Positions 1 through 13,360 of a DNA stretch of 64,000 bases are shown here, one piece after another. The translations under genes and the position numbers were made by a program. This stretch comes from Symsagittifera roscoffensis. Taxonomy: Eukaryota > Xenacoelomorpha > Acoela > Convolutidae. Within the stretch, counting starts at the first letter, position 1; every line of letters begins with the position of its first letter. The notes under the pieces were generated by a model. The model saw nothing but the letters and a program-made list of their open reading frames with translations. It had not been told where the DNA came from and did not search any database. The stretch is taken from the NCBI RefSeq assembly GCF_963678635.1, contig NC_087069.1, positions 53,764,635 to 53,828,634 of the forward strand, written 5' to 3'.

Positions 1-189
1 AAGAAAAATAACATGTTAACTTAAAGGAAAGAAATATGGAGGCGCGAGTCCCCAAGGGACTATAAATTCAAAAACTGAACTGTTCGTTCAAATTCCTGTC
101 AAAAGGGAGTGTCATCCGGTACAGATGAAAAAACTTAGCATCATTGGTGCATTCTTTTATGTTTAACTTATTGATATAAATTAAAAAAC

Positions 190-545
190 ATGTTTTTTAA
201 TGCTTTGTCAACCCGTTCCCCCTCCCTCAATTCTGGTTGCCAATTTTTTCAAAAGGGCTTCTCCATCGGTATAAGTTTATGGCATCCAGTTTTCGCTCTA
301 CAAACTCGAAATTTTTCTAAGTTTTTCCAAAATGACTCATAGACAACGCTCAAATTTTCCAAGAAAACGCGCAATTTTTCGTCACAATTTTCCAAAAAGT
401 GCCTAAAAATGCTTTTTTGGCCTGTTTTTAGAAAAAAACTTTGAGAGCTCGGAAAATCAATTTGGTCAGCCAAAAAAAATAAAATGCCGGAGAAACTTTT
501 CGAACCCCCACCCCTAGAAAAGTTTCTGCGCACGCCACTGGCGCC
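190..545 (-). repeat. Dispersed repeat related to the MITE at 17,300
   Basis: The stretch shares scattered blocks with the interior of the 17,300-17,694 element: a block with GGCCTGTTTT, a GAGAGCTCG(G/A)AAAA block and the CAATTTGGTC block near 460-470. Its right edge, read on the minus strand, starts CAGTGGCGTGCGCAGAAAC, the kind of terminus seen on cut-and-paste DNA transposons. I could not find the matching left terminus or a target duplication. Membership of the same family is inferred from the shared interior; the ends differ. Confidence 0.35.
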
Positions 546-1022
546 TTAAAAAACATAAAGAGTCAGCGAATTTTGGACGGGTGATAACCACGTTCAAGCA
601 TATGAAGGTGTAAAATGAAAATGTATTGAATTTCTGGTCTGAAAAAAAAAGTAAAAATATTGTACGCTGGATGAAATGCTGACTTGAAAATTTGAATTTC
701 GAAAATTTGCAAAAAAAAAAATTAGTTTTGTTTGAACGTTCATTGAACGATCTTCACTGATATTCGTTGACAGGTTTTCAGTGTTCAAAATTATTTTCTG
801 AACGCGCTCTATGCGCTTGACCAAAATGACGATAATTGATTAACAATCAAATTTTCTAGTTTTCGTCTACAAATGAAGATTTATGAATAGGTTTGGAACT
901 TTGTCCCATCAAAATTGCTTACGCTGATTGCTATCGAATTATATTGGAGATATGTTTTGAGCAGCACCCAGCCAATATCAACTGTGCAACCAAATTACAC
1001 TAAAAACTGTTTTCTAGACCGC

Positions 1023-1600
1023 GATAAGAGGCCAAACTGTGCATTTTCTGAAACAAAAGCGGATTCTCCAACACGCAAAAATCACACTTGTCGCGGAATT
1101 CGCAACATTGCTACTTTTCTACTATCTTCTTTGCTATTTTCGATTTCACAAAAAACATCGAAAACAATGTACTGCACAAAAACTTTTAAAAATTAGGCCA
1201 TTTTGTGGAATTCGCAACAGTATTTCCGGAATCCGGAAAAGTTTGTGGAATCCACAAACCATAAAATCGTATAATAATAGTACTATTGCGCTTTTATCCG
1301 CAACTCCAAGCGGAATCCCAAAACTGTATGCGGAGTCCGCAAATTGTAATGCATTTTGTTTGCGGATTCCAGTTACTTACAAAGTAGTTTTTTAATTACT
1401 TTTTTTCGGGTAATCACCAGCCAGTTTAATCTCAATTACTGCCAACAGTTGAGCTACAAGTTGAATTATCAATTATTCGATCTCAAGTCCTCCAGCGTCG
1501 ATCTGAACTCCTGCCTTGAACTTACCGCTAACTTCGATCTCAATTTCTGCCAACTCACACCTAACTTCGATTTCAATTCCTGTCGACTAAACATACTAAA
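1023..1600. repeat. Degenerate GGAATCC-rich repeat and ~35-bp minisatellite
   Basis: From about 1,085 to 1,375 the words GCGGAATCC, GGAATTCGCAAC and GGAATCC(A/G) recur on both strands. From about 1,420 to 1,590 a unit of roughly 33-36 bp recurs with heavy decay, each starting near TCGATCTCAA and containing TCCTGCC. Similar GGAATCC words return at 2,105-2,310 and 5,220-5,230. The short ORFs here are not convincing genes. Confidence 0.4.
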
Positions 1601-4600
1601 GTGAATTAAACATGATGAGTTTATTTCAATTCAAACCAATTTTAAAAAGTTCCCCACCAAATTTAGAAATTTTTATCTACGTTTTTTTATTTCACGTTTC
1701 TCTTTCAGTTTTGAGAAAAAGAATAGAAAGAATATTTCAATCCAGTTAAATAAATGTCCAGTCCTTATAAAAAAGCAATCGAGCCGTCCCTTCTCTCCAA
1801 AAAAATATCTCACAATACCTGTCCCACCACATGACCTCTCACTCCATCCATCTCGCTTGTAATTAGCTTGCAGAGAAATATCTTCTTGGGAAAATGTCCA
1901 AATAATAAAGTGTGACATCCAACGATTTAATACAAAAATGTTTTAGGATTTGTTAGTGATGCCGCCCACAAAAAATACTTTCTTGCTTTTAATTTCCGCC
2001 TTGCTAGATAATAATTACATCTCTAGTTTTTAAATTTTTATATGCAAGAACTGATTTAGTTCAGTAATAAACGAAATTGCGCAACCCACATACATTTTGC
2101 TAACAGTTGTGGAGTCCGCTCACAAGTTTTGCAGATTCCACTTACGTTTGCGGAACCCAGTCACAGTTGCGGAATCCAGAACAATTAGCTATATTCGCTT
2201 GTCGCTGAAACCGCGACAAAACAAATGTGCGGCAAAAATTGCATTACAGGTTGGTGTATATGGAATCCATTTTTGAACAAACAATTGTCACTGGAATCCA
2301 ATGCATATGCCTATCCAATGCACAATTTCGTCTCGTAAGGAATGTAATCAGTTTTCCATTAAATTTATGTTTAAAAATTTCAAATTTAATAGTTTAAATG
2401 TCAAATTGGTTTTCTCTTACTGTTAGTTTTATTTTGGTAAAAATTTAGTTTACAAGCTTATTTGATTCGTTTGCAATCTTATTTTTGTTAAAGCTGGTCG
2501 TCAATTTTTTTTTTCATTTAGGCGACCAAGCGAAAAGACAGCAAAATACAAAGAAAAACAGCGTATAGTCTAACTGACAGTTATATTTCCATCCGCTTAC
2601 TACTCACAAAAAAAACTTGGTTTGATCTTGTAATGACCTATCATGAATCAAATAAATTTCATTTGTACATAGTATAGCGACTGCGATAAAAGAAAAAAAT
2701 CAAAATTTCTCAATTTCTGAGCATTCTGAAAAAATCTTAAAAATTTTGATCAAACTTTCAACCGAAGCGGGAAGTTGAAACTTCATAGCTTTACCTTCAT
2801 ACAATTAGTCATTTTTCAAAATTAGGGTCAATTGAACTGGAAAACAAATTGTTCAATGTCACTCACAAAACAAAAAAATACGGAAATTGAATTATTATCT
2901 CTTCCACTAACTATTTTAGAAAAATGTTTCTAACCGACCGAATGATTTATCACAATAACAGTCCGAGCTTTTGAACTAATTTTGCAAGAACTGGAACAAA
3001 TTTACTACTTAATTGAGAAATTTGAACTTTTTTTTGGTTTGTAGGCATGAAACGTTGCCGCCTGATTTTACCATCGACAATTGAGCCAGTCTTACTGTTC
3101 CGACCATTGGAATTGTGGAGGACACTTGTATTCAGGTGTGTTTCAGTGTTTTTCGTCTTTTTTCTTTTTCCATGCAAAACCAGGTATCACAAATAATCAG
3201 CGCAATGGGTCGAGTGAAAAAAAATTATTTGAATTCCTCTCAGTCCTGAGTGCAAACATTTCCAAAAAAGTTTAAAGATTTAACTCAGATTATTGAGAAA
3301 AAACGGCTGGAAATTTTCGATTTTTCGTCTATTTTTGAGCCATTTTAGTGCTAGCGTGTAGATTTGAATAGCCTATTTATGCCTAATTTATTCCGTGAAA
3401 ATTTAGTGTTACTCAAATAAAGATAATTTTTGGTGTTTTATAGCGCAATTTTGCAAACCGAAAATTAAGAGTTTATTAACGTTTTTTTTTAATTTTTTAA
3501 CATTTTTTTCACAAGTCAATTTTTTTCTAAAAGTCTTTTCCAATTGGCCTATTTACAAAGACTGTCAAATAGGCCTGAGTTCTTTTATCCCCGTTCAGAC
3601 CTTCTTTTCACAACATGCAGAAAAAAACGAAACTTCATTAAATTTTTTTTCAAGTCTGTGCCGGTGGGAACATTATGTGCTTCTAGCGCAGTAACCGGTT
3701 GACCTTTTTGAATTATGCATTTTTCGAAAATATTTCAAAATTTTAATTAATGGTTTTGCGTTCTGTAATCTGATCATAATGGATGGTAACCTTTTCAGTT
3801 GTGGCTCGGTATTCACATCTGCTGTTTCTTCGTCGTTCTTACTACTCAAATAGCTCTGGCGTGTAGATTGCTTCGAGCAACATATCCCATCAGGCTAGCA
3901 AAACAAAAAAGTTCTTTTAAACCTAAAAACTAAAAAATATATAAAATTTTTCTTGTCGAGGTCGAAGATTAAATGTGTGGGTAACGTAGAAAAGAGAAAC
4001 TCAATCAACAAAAATTAACCGCAACAAACACGACCTTACAAATATCATTAGTATCGCAAAATAACAGAAATCTAATTGACGATATGTATATTACGTTTCA
4101 ACTCTTAGTTGAATTGATTAAAGCGGTTTTTCATTATCAAGGTAATCGTCCTCCTCCAATCTGTGGCCAAGCGAGATGGGGTAGGGGAAGGATGTGTCAA
4201 ACTTTTCAGGGGCGATCATGACCAGTTTGATGTTAGTCACAGTTTAAGTATAACCAGCATTATCGGGTGGTTGAAATCTGATCAATATACAACAAAATTG
4301 CTCATACTAATGCTTCTCTTCGGTTAGTTCAGGTCTTCGTTTTTTAAAGGTGTATGAAAATCTTTTAGCTTTTCAGGAAAACGTTTGTTATTTTTTAGAA
4401 GGGAGAAAATCAACCCCTAATGAAAACATACCTCAACGCTCATTTTGCTGTGGTTGAAAATAGGACGTTATAGACACCTCCAGTGAAGAACAAAGTTATT
4501 TGTTAGTTTAATGGCTTTTTGCGATTGTCTTGCGTAAAATCTTGCGTTGTTTTTGCGAGATGAATTGAAACCAACGACTGGGACTATATAATATGATTTT

Positions 4601-5722
4601 CAGATCTGCGTTGGCATAATAGCCTATGAAAACTTAAATAGCTTGATAACACTGATTATTATTTTTCACGCAGACTTTTTGTATAATGTAAAAGCTAAAA
4701 TGTGATACTCCGAAGTTTTTTCGGAGACTTAAACATGTTTGCATATTCTTGAACAAGTCGCGTTTTGTAATAAATAACTGCAAGAAATTTTTATGTGGAG
4801 AAACCAATTTTGATACCAAAACAACTATAAAATACATTAAATTTTTGAGGTCAAACCGGGTGTACAGTAAAAGTAATACTACTAGACCCAATTCTTTGGA
4901 AATTTGAAGAATTGTAACAACGATTCTTGACACAGAAATTGAAACCATAGAACCAAAAAACGGCTGACCAACCTTTTGACACCTACTAATACAACAAGAC
5001 TGCTCGTATCAAGGCAAGGCCCTGAGTGTTTCGACTGCCTTTTAAGGTGTATGGAACTGTAAAAACACGAAAAATTAAATGCAACCTTACGAGGCCAAGT
5101 TGTGTGTTTTGTGAATTGTAAACAGATTCCGCAACAAGGATGCTCCCTTTGTTCTTTTTTGTTCTTTCATTTTCCTTGATCGTTCCAACAAAACTTAGCA
5201 TGTTTTACAGTTTTGGTCTGGAATCCAGGAACATACAGACACACAATTGTGCGCTTATCCAGTGCACAGTTTGGACTCGTAATGAAAAAAAAATTCAAAC
5301 GAATTTTTTTTAATTTGAGATTTTTGCTAAATCCTTTTTTAGCCAATCAGAAATTATGTTTTTTTTTGTCTTTTACAAACAATTGATAATAATTTCCCAA
5401 GAATCTCTCCGAAGGTTCTACACACTGTCATTTCTCCCAAATCCTTTCAAATAGGAAAGGAACAAACTAGAGATCCCAATATATTAATTGGAACAAACTA
5501 TGAAGCCAAAATAATTTCGATTGGCCTCTAAATGAACAATTGGTAGAAAACAAAACATTCAGAAGTTTCTAGAACACTGCAATGAACAATCGTTGCTCAC
5601 CAACACAACATATGACATTTGGGAAGAGCAATGTTTAGTATATACTGGTGGAGAGCTTTTGGGGGTGCGACCCCCATGTTCTAAAATAAGGATTAGAGCA
5701 TCCGGTCACCCACTTATGTACT
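1601..5722. other. AT-rich DNA, no gene recognised
   Basis: Homopolymer-rich sequence with only short ORFs lacking recognisable domains. Two weak internal similarities were seen: a block near 4,295-4,370 resembles one near 4,995-5,065 (both contain an AAGGTGTATG core), and 2,280-2,340 resembles 5,220-5,283 (ACAATTGT, then TATCCA, then a TGCACA motif). I see no RNA gene or promoter I can support. Confidence 0.4.
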
Positions 5723-6055
5723 AAGATAGGGAAAAAATTTACCAATGTATTGAGATAGGTTATAGGTTTCAGTGTTTCTAATGGTAAGATCGTTAGTTTC
5801 AAAAAGAGTGTGGCGGCTAAATTTCAAAAAAAATGTGGCGCTCGATTTTGCCATGTATTAAAAAAAATATGGAATTCCCTGTATAATAGGGTTGGTTATC
5901 GAAACTCCGCAAAACAAGATAGGGAAAAGATTTTCCAATGTTTAAAGACAGGTTATAGGTTTCAGAGTTTTAAATGGAAAGATAATTAGTATCGAAAATA
6001 AAAATTGGCGCTCATTTTCCCCGTTTTTCAAGTTAGGGTATAAATTTGTATTGAT
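5723..6055. repeat. Degenerate tandem repeat, ~193-bp unit
   Basis: Two diverged copies start at about 5,723 and 5,916. Both contain AAGATAGGGAAAA, a CCAATGT block, GACAGGTTATAGGTTTCAG or its close variant, an AATGG(T/A)AAGAT block and a final GGCGCTC. The pair is probably an old tandem duplication or two members of a short satellite. Confidence 0.6.
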
Positions 6056-7980
6056 ATTGGCAAAAATGGAAAAAGTTGGCAGATTTTTTGCAGGTATTAA
6101 AAGTTTTCTTGTATTAAGATTTGATATTGAATCTGTTATGTTTAAAGATGCAATGTCTTAGTATGATGGCAAGAAATGGTAGGAAGGTTGAATTTTTGAT
6201 GCAAAAACCTCAAGTTTTTACAGAAAGTTTTTTCTGACATCTCAAAAAATTTGAAAATATTTAGATTATTTTTCTCATAACTGTAATCTGTCAATGAACA
6301 TTGTATTCAGAGCTTAAAATGAACTCCAAAATGTATAACGAATGAAATCAGGTGGAGTCACTTAAACGGATTTTTTCCTTGAAATATTAATACGATGAGA
6401 TTTGATGTTATTTGAGCTAGGTCCTGTGTTATATTGTGTAATGACTATTCTAAAGCAAAGGTCATAGTGGCTGAAACCAAATTGAAATCTAGATGAGCTG
6501 TAGCTGAAACCTTCGTTTTCTCCGAAAGCTCGTAAAAATAACCAAATTTTTTCATAATGTAAGTTTAAGTTTGTTCACATTAGACTTCGCATCTGTCCAA
6601 AAGTCTCCATTTTACAAAATTCCATATTTATGCTTTACAGTCTCTTCGTAAAAGGAAAATCGAATTTTTTAACAGGGTCAATTCAATTGATCTAGAGTAG
6701 GAATAATGTATGAAATATCTTTAAAAAATGATCGCAAAAGTGTTTATGACAAGTGTCGTCCTAAATTTTGCAATAAATTAATGCTGGGGCGCATTTCAGT
6801 GACGAAAATCAAAATTTCAATTTTAATTTAAAGGAACTCATTCAAACCTGATAGATCACAAGTTCTTAAATTTTAAGGACTTCATACTAATGTATCGGTA
6901 TTAATACTGAATGGATATGGCTAAAACAAAAAGTACACCTTCTGGGGGGAGGTAGTTCATGTTAATTATAAATAAACTGAATTGGTTTCTCGCTTAGAGT
7001 ACTAAAATAAATCGAACATTTAATGTTCCTTATTGACTGAAATCCGTTTTTTTGCGGTTATTAGTTTCAAATTTTCTATTCCTTTCATTTTGATGTTTGT
7101 TGCATGCAACATTCCTCTTACGGGGAATGAACCAAGTGCATTCAACACTGACCGGAAGCGTCATTATTTTGATGCAAGGTCAGTTTTAGCGGCACCTTGC
7201 GTCTTTCATTTTGCTGATTGGCATAAAATGTCTCTCCAAAAATAGATTTCCAAAACTCGTGCTGGCTGTTTTTTTTGAGAAGGGGTTGGTTTTCTTCTAA
7301 CAAGAGTGTAATAACAGCGACGATTTCAAAATTTTGCTGCTTGGAAGTCCTTTTCTCTCGAGGCTGTAGAAATGACAAGTACTCCTCGCTCAATTCCTCG
7401 CAGAAAAAAGCGTGGGTAGAGACGCAGAAGAGGTTTCAATACCCTTAGCTCATTACTGAAGATCTTAGATTGTTCGTTTCGATTTACTAACAGGAAGGCG
7501 TTGAGTCTTTTCGTCAAGGAAGTTGAATGACCGTAACCGCCATCTTGTGATGGCTTCTGCGTTCGATGTGCGTTCGATGTGCAACAAAGGCAACCTAGCA
7601 AGTACCCCATTTCACTCACTTCTGTAGACTGCTGATTTCTGCAAGATCAATTAACGAGTCCAAAGGACTTTGATCAATTTGGAGCTGTTGACAGCTTCGA
7701 GTTTTTTTCTTCCAGCAACACTTTTTGTTAGCTTTGGTTGATATGGAATCCGCCGTTCAGAGAGCCAGCTCGTTTAATGCTACCAGATTGAGCAGTTTTT
7801 TTACCGTCCTTGCATCAAATAGCCGAGTTGCACCATCCGCTTGATTTTCCTCACTTTGTGCACGGCGTCAGTTGACTGGTGTTAAAGACTCTTGTATTTC
7901 AGTATTTCACACACCTTCCCAATGTTGATATTGGGTTGTTTTTTTTCTCGTTTTTTGTTTTAATATCTTTGTTGTTTGTT
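6056..7980. other. AT-rich DNA, no gene recognised
   Basis: Short ORFs around 7,033-7,619 overlap one another on opposite strands and have no recognisable domain. The segment next to 7,980 could hold the 3' end or LTR of the decayed minus-strand Gypsy copy, since the minus strand at about 7,915 has a purine run followed by TGTG, but no second LTR copy was found to prove this. Confidence 0.35.
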
Positions 7981-8259
7981 CTATTGCCTTTCAGTTTTTG
8001 AATGGATTTGACTGTTGATATCTGGTGGTGATTCAACAACATGGAATCCAGTTAATGGAAATAATTGCGTAAGTTCACTAAAATCGTTTTCTTTTGAATT
8101 GTATGGTAAGAGGTTGGTTTTAGGTTGTGTGTTTTTTAAAAGAGAATCAATTAGTTTACATGTGACGTCTGTTAGTTTGTCAACGATTTGGTAGCGTCCC
8201 TTATAGTGTTTTAAAAAAATTTCCTTGCGCCTTTGTGTATCGTGAAACTTGTGTTCCAT
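7981..8259 (-). pseudogene. Integrase C-terminal remnant (fossil Gypsy)
   Basis: This 92-residue reading frame matches the GPY-type end of the intact element's integrase: GRYQIVDKLTDVTCKL against GPYQIIAKPTDVTYKI, then a shared NLLPY and ELTQL(F/Y)..TG. The fossil reads straight through the place where the intact element has an in-frame TAA (31,777-31,779). This suggests the ancestral protein extended past that stop. The rest of this integrase is too decayed to give a long frame. Confidence 0.75.
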
Positions 8260-8680
8260 GTTTTAGACAATATGTCATAAAACGTGAAATGTTTTGTGAT
8301 TGGATGTTCTGTGTTTGTAATAACGCCTCTGTTACCTTCTTTTATTTTTCGTTATGTTTTTCATCTCTGTTTAAACCTCATTTTGTTTGAGTTCCGGAAG
8401 TTAATTTTAAATTTTGTTTGTTGATGAAAATGGTCGTCATTGCTGGCATGAAATGGTATTTTGTAGCATCCTGATTCTTGTCATTGTTTACATTGTCCCT
8501 TTGAGTTTTTCTTAATTAATCCGCTGTAAACTTTCTTGATTTGCTTGATTTTTTTAAAATTTTTGTAAGGTGATAAGCCAAAGGTTATGGTTTTTTCAGA
8601 TGTGCTAGTGGAACTAGTCTTACGTCTCTTGACTATTCAGTGTACTTTTTAGTTCAGTTCCGTTTATTATACATCCTAAA

Positions 8681-8850
8681 ATGCAGTGAGCGGTTCTTGC
8701 CTCCGACTAATTCATTAGTTCATGGGGCATGTGAATTTCGTGGCTTTTGTTTCATATCATATAGATGGCATAATTAATGCTTTCATTATTATTAAAATCA
8801 GTGCCATTTTTTCAAGATTTTCTCGGGTTCCGAAGTTTGGTACTCATTTA
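8681..8850 (-). pseudogene. Integrase catalytic-core remnant (fossil Gypsy)
   Basis: The minus strand aligns with the DDE core of the intact copy around 31,000-31,170. Shared peptides include CHLYDMKQKPR against CHLYNIKHKPR, then SHAP against AHAP, NELVGGKNRSL against NGLVEGMNRSL, and an NGTDF-like match to the second-Asp motif. The catalytic Glu codon is replaced by Gly in this copy, so it is dead. The alignment was made by eye at DNA and protein level. Confidence 0.7.
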
Positions 8851-10199
8851 GTGCCCATAAAAAAATATTTGCATAAAAAGCATTGGAAAGCAGAACTGAG
8901 TCCAAGGCTACATAAAAATGACTTTACTTTTACCTTGATTATAAATTTTCCACGGAAGAGTTTGATAGTGAGCATTTTGTGTCAAATGATTCTCGGTAAT
9001 TAGGATACAAGCTAGGTCTTTTAAAGTCCTAACTTTCTAATTTTTGTCTTTTTTGTGGAAAAAGCTGATTAGTTGACATTTGAGACAATCCTGGCAAAGT
9101 TTTTTTATCCAAATGGGTGCAATTGGAAAAAAAAGTTCATGGAAATTGTCGCTGGTTTTTTGTGATAAGGTACCTTTTTTGTTTAGGAAGTGAATATTAC
9201 AAAGAGCTGTTAAATTTAAGCTTAATGGTAAGTTAGATACTTGAGTATCTGCATAAATGCATTCTAAGACACCTTTGTTTTTTTTATTAATGTGTTGTTA
9301 AGTTTTCGAAAATATCGAATATAGTTTTTTTCCAAAATTGGTGATGTTTCCTTTAAAATGTTTTGTTTTGTTATTGTGAAAAAAAATTATTTGACGAAAA
9401 AAGTATTTGACATATTTTTGTTTTTAAGTAGTTTGGCTGTGAGATACGGTACATGGTAAACAAATTTTGTATATCTCGATTTGTTACTACTATCAGTAGG
9501 GTCATTTGGACCAAAAACTTTGTTTGTTGTTTTTTTTTAGATTTAATGGTCCTGCAAGATTTTTTTGTGTCTACTAAATTGTGTTTATCTTTTAATGGAA
9601 AATTTTTTGCGATTTTTGCTTCGTTGTTTCGTAATTGTCTTTTGGTTTCTTAAGCATAGGAAGTATGTTATAATTTTTGATGTGTTTTTTCTTATTAGAT
9701 TTTCTTCATAATGCTTATTTAGTCATTAAAATTAAAATGCAAAAAATCTAGTTGACCTATTTGCTTGCTGTTCGTGTAAATTTTTCCGGTCTTCTTACCT
9801 TTTTGTCGTGGTGATGTCTGGTCTTTTGCAAGAATCTGTTTTTCATTTTGTCGACTTTCAATTGGAATTTTTCGTGTTAAGTAATTGCATGGTGTATTTC
9901 TATTTAGATTATGTGGTAGAGCAAAGTTTTTTTTCTTTCCAGACGACGTGGAGATTTCGAAGTTTCTTCAAAATCTATACACTTCCTTGTTTGGGTTCAA
10001 TCGTTGTGTAAGGGGAAATATTATGTTTTATGATCTGTAAAAGTAAAGCTGTTGGGTATTTTAATCCATGCATTAAGAATAAGTTTTCTAATATTGTGTA
10101 TAAGTTAGCAGTACATTCTGTCATAAATTTAGAGTCATACCACTGCTGTGGTAAAAAATTCTTGAAGTTGCTTGAATGAAACTCAATTTGTTTGTTGCT

Positions 10200-10345
10200 T
10201 GATGAAACTGTAGGAGTGCTGCGCCTATTCGAAAGTTAGATAAATCACAGATAAAAAGTTTGTTTAAATCAACGGTAGTATTCGAAGCGTGATCACTAAT
10301 GAGTTTTTTGAGTTCATCGAATTTTTTTCCGGCGTCCGATTTTCA
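10200..10345 (-). pseudogene. RNase H remnant (fossil Gypsy)
   Basis: Minus-strand translation gives FDELKKLISD, then LFICDLSNFRIGAALLQ, matching FEEIKKLLTE and FYAMCDASNFGIGAALLQ of the intact element at about 29,459-29,578. This is the start of the RNase HI-type domain of Gypsy Pol, with the first catalytic Asp kept. It sits at the expected place between the integrase and Gag remnants. Confidence 0.7.
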
Positions 10346-13074
10346 CTCAAAATTGTTCTGTTCATGTAATATATTTTAAGAGGGTCTAAGATGTGTTTTC
10401 TTATATTTGATGGTGATAGGAATCTTAAAACTACATTTACTCATAATGTTAGGGTGTTTTTAACTTGCCACCCAAGTTATATCCTTAAAGCTAAGACGGG
10501 CTAAAAACATGATTCATCAGGTGCAGCTTTCATTTGTTTCTTTTTCTTATTTTGAAACATTTCCAACTTTATTTTTGATCACCTGGATCAGTGTTAAGGT
10601 TTTTACTCAAATTTACTGGTCAGAGGATCTGACTCAAAATTGCGGAAAAACCCGCTGACCCAAGGAAATTCAAAAAAGTCCGTTGAGATCAAATTAAGGA
10701 TTTCAAATTACGCAGTTTGTTAAACGGCGTGATTGTTCATCTATAGGCATTTGATTATACGCGCTGTTTTCATATCGAAAGTCGTGTAATTTTATACATT
10801 GATTTTTTGTGAATATTAATTGTTTTGATTCCTTTGTTTAATTGCAATTAAATAATCTTTTAGGGAGTCTAAGTATTTTGCATCGAGTCATATTTCCATT
10901 GATTCTCTTTTGCTAAGAGAAAATGTTTTTTTTTTGGTTGTTGTATTTTGTTCACTGATGAGGTGACTTCGTCTTTCTGAATTATGTCTAAGAGTGTAAT
11001 CACCTTCTTCTGTAAGTGTATAGACACTTAACCTGCGCCATGTTTTTTTAATACTGCGTCTGGTTTTAGTTGAAGATGTAATGATGAAAAATCTTTTCCG
11101 ACCACAAAACTGAAACTGAACAACGGGGAGTTTGTATGCATAACCAGTTAATAGTTTTAATTAATTTTCTTCTGTTAAAACACAAAAAACATTTTTGAAC
11201 AGATTGGAGATCGTTCGTTCAAACTTTGAAAGAACGTTGATGAAGAAATAATTTTTCTCGTGCATATTTGTCTTTGAGTTGCAGTCGATCATTTAAAGTT
11301 TTTATTGTTTGTATTTTTTAACTAACAATTGGTAAGCCTAATATTTACGTTTAAAATTGTTAATATGGTGTGTTTGCTTAGGGAATTTTTGTGTTCCATA
11401 ATTTTGGTTGTTTGGAGACATGATTAAACTTTTACATAAATTGGCAGATTTTTACTTTCTGGTGTAGCTAATCTACTTTTTGTACTTTATAAGTAATGAA
11501 TATCATATTCGGATGTAGTGAGTGATCACAATTTTTTTTTTGATATTTGACTCTTCACCTGAGTCGACTAAAACATTTTTTCTGGGTCTAGAAAAGGTCT
11601 GGTTTAGGCATTTTAGTAATTCTGTGTTGATATACATGATTTGTATTTTCGTTGTTTTCAATACTAGGCGGAATATGATTTTTGACGTGTGTTTGACTCA
11701 TAAGGATTATTTTTGGGGTAATCATTTTGATAGTGGTCTTAGTGACCAAGGGTTTCTTAATCAAGATCAAGTTTTAACAAATTAGGTGTTGAAGTGTTCT
11801 CAGTATTATTTTTTTTCATATATGCCTTCGCAATGCATATGGTTTACTTGAAAATCTGAGATTTCGTTTTTTTTTCGATTCCTGGTGGTTCTGGTTTTGT
11901 TAGATTTGATAGTTGTTCTTCGTTGTTTCTCGTTGATGTTTCGGTGATTTACCTCCATGGTTTTTATATCGCTTGTTTGAATTTCGTTGATTGTTTCAAT
12001 TAAGGATTTAGAAAATTACAATTGGTAGCAATTGACTCTACTTCTTCAATTTTAAAAATTGTTACATGATCTGTAGTTGTTTGTTGGTTCTTATAAATTT
12101 TTTAAATTATTGTTTAAATAGCTTCTTGAACGATTAGTTAAATTCCATTATACTAGAATAATGTTTTCTGTTCCAATTTGATCTTGAGTAATTTTTTCTC
12201 TATTGAGTATTGCGGCTATCAGAAGGGCTTTATACATATTGTGTATCATAATAAAATCTTTTTTTATTTTTTTTTATCTGGGAAACTTCCGCGAAAATTA
12301 CTTTGAATGAAGATTAAGATCTGTTCTGTTTACAGTTAGAAAAGATTGATTTTGTTGAACAATTTCACTTTGAATAATCCTGTTTTGCAAATTTTTGTCC
12401 TTAATCTCATGTTGAAAAAAAAAATTCACTTGGTTCGTTGTACCTTGGTGGTTACTTTGATTTATCCTGTTGTTTTTGTCTGATTTCGTCAAAGCTGTAA
12501 ATACAGCGCCGTTTGTTTTTTTTTCTACAATGAATAACCCGTTTTCTAACTGAAGGCTTTGATATAAAAGTTAGGGTATTTTTTTATCTTAAGAGTTTGT
12601 GTTATGTTTTATGATATTTCGTTGTCTGAGATTTGTTTGTTAATTTTATGTGAAGTACTTGTTTGAACATTAGAAACAAACTGCTTTATCAATTTTTAAG
12701 AGTTTTGAAAACCTATGTTGGGTTTAGAATCTCTTTTTTTCATATTTTCCTAAGTGTGGTGTTAAGGTCATCAGTCACATTTTGTTCACTATCGTAAATT
12801 TATAACCTTGTGTATTCAGGGAATATGTTTTTGTACTACTGCATCTATTCTTACTGCGAGTTGTTGTATCGTTTCGTTTGGTAATCTGCGAATCTTGTTT
12901 TACAAAACACTTTGATGTTGCTTATGTCTTTTTGATTCAAAACTTATTAAAAACTCTTGGGTGAAACTTTTCCAATCTGATTTGATTTCCATTGATAAAA
13001 CTGATTACCAATTTTGAGCTGCTCGGTCGAAGGTAGTTTGTATGATTGCTGTATCTCTGTGAATTCAATTTCAG

Positions 13075-13236
13075 GATATTAGGAAACAAATTTGATGTAA
13101 CAGCGTTTAGGTAGTCTTCAACTGAAAATTCAGAGTCTGTTCCCGTGAGAACCAATAGTGGTTTAGTTGATGCTAGGGATGGCCCATCCATGAAATATGG
13201 ATGTGTCGTCATTTGGAGTGATTCTGATGTGTAAGT
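13075..13236 (-). pseudogene. Gag capsid remnant (fossil Gypsy)
   Basis: The minus-strand frame contains ESLQMTTHPYFMDG, LVLTGTDSEF and SVEDYLNAVTSNL, close to the intact Gag at about 23,077-23,220 (AESLQMTMNPYLMGG, then FTGTDPEYSVEDYLNAV). Similarity fades after this block. A short plus-strand Gag fragment starts only about 5 bp away, so the copy is broken by an inverted junction. Confidence 0.8.
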
Positions 13237-13240
13237 CAAG

Positions 13241-13360
13241 ACTATTTAAATGCTGTAACAGCAAAAAACTATTTGAATATTATACCAGAGCTTCTAAACA
13301 AAGCCCTTCATCGAAATTGCATTCACAGAGGCGATGAAGGCAATCATATGGCAGGTATTA
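13241..13360 (+). pseudogene. Short Gag fragment in opposite orientation
   Basis: The plus strand encodes DYLNAVTAKNYLNI, then ALHRNCIHRG, matching DYLNAVTANLILNI and PLHQNWIHRR of the intact Gag at about 23,190-23,280. It lies head to head with the minus-strand Gag remnant ending at 13,236. Sequence beyond about 13,360 is T-rich again, consistent with a return to the minus-sense copy. This marks a fold-back rearrangement or a second nested fragment. Confidence 0.7.

Noticed and set aside
7033-7619. Several overlapping short frames on both strands
   Set aside because: They conflict with one another and none shows a recognisable family; left as non-coding.
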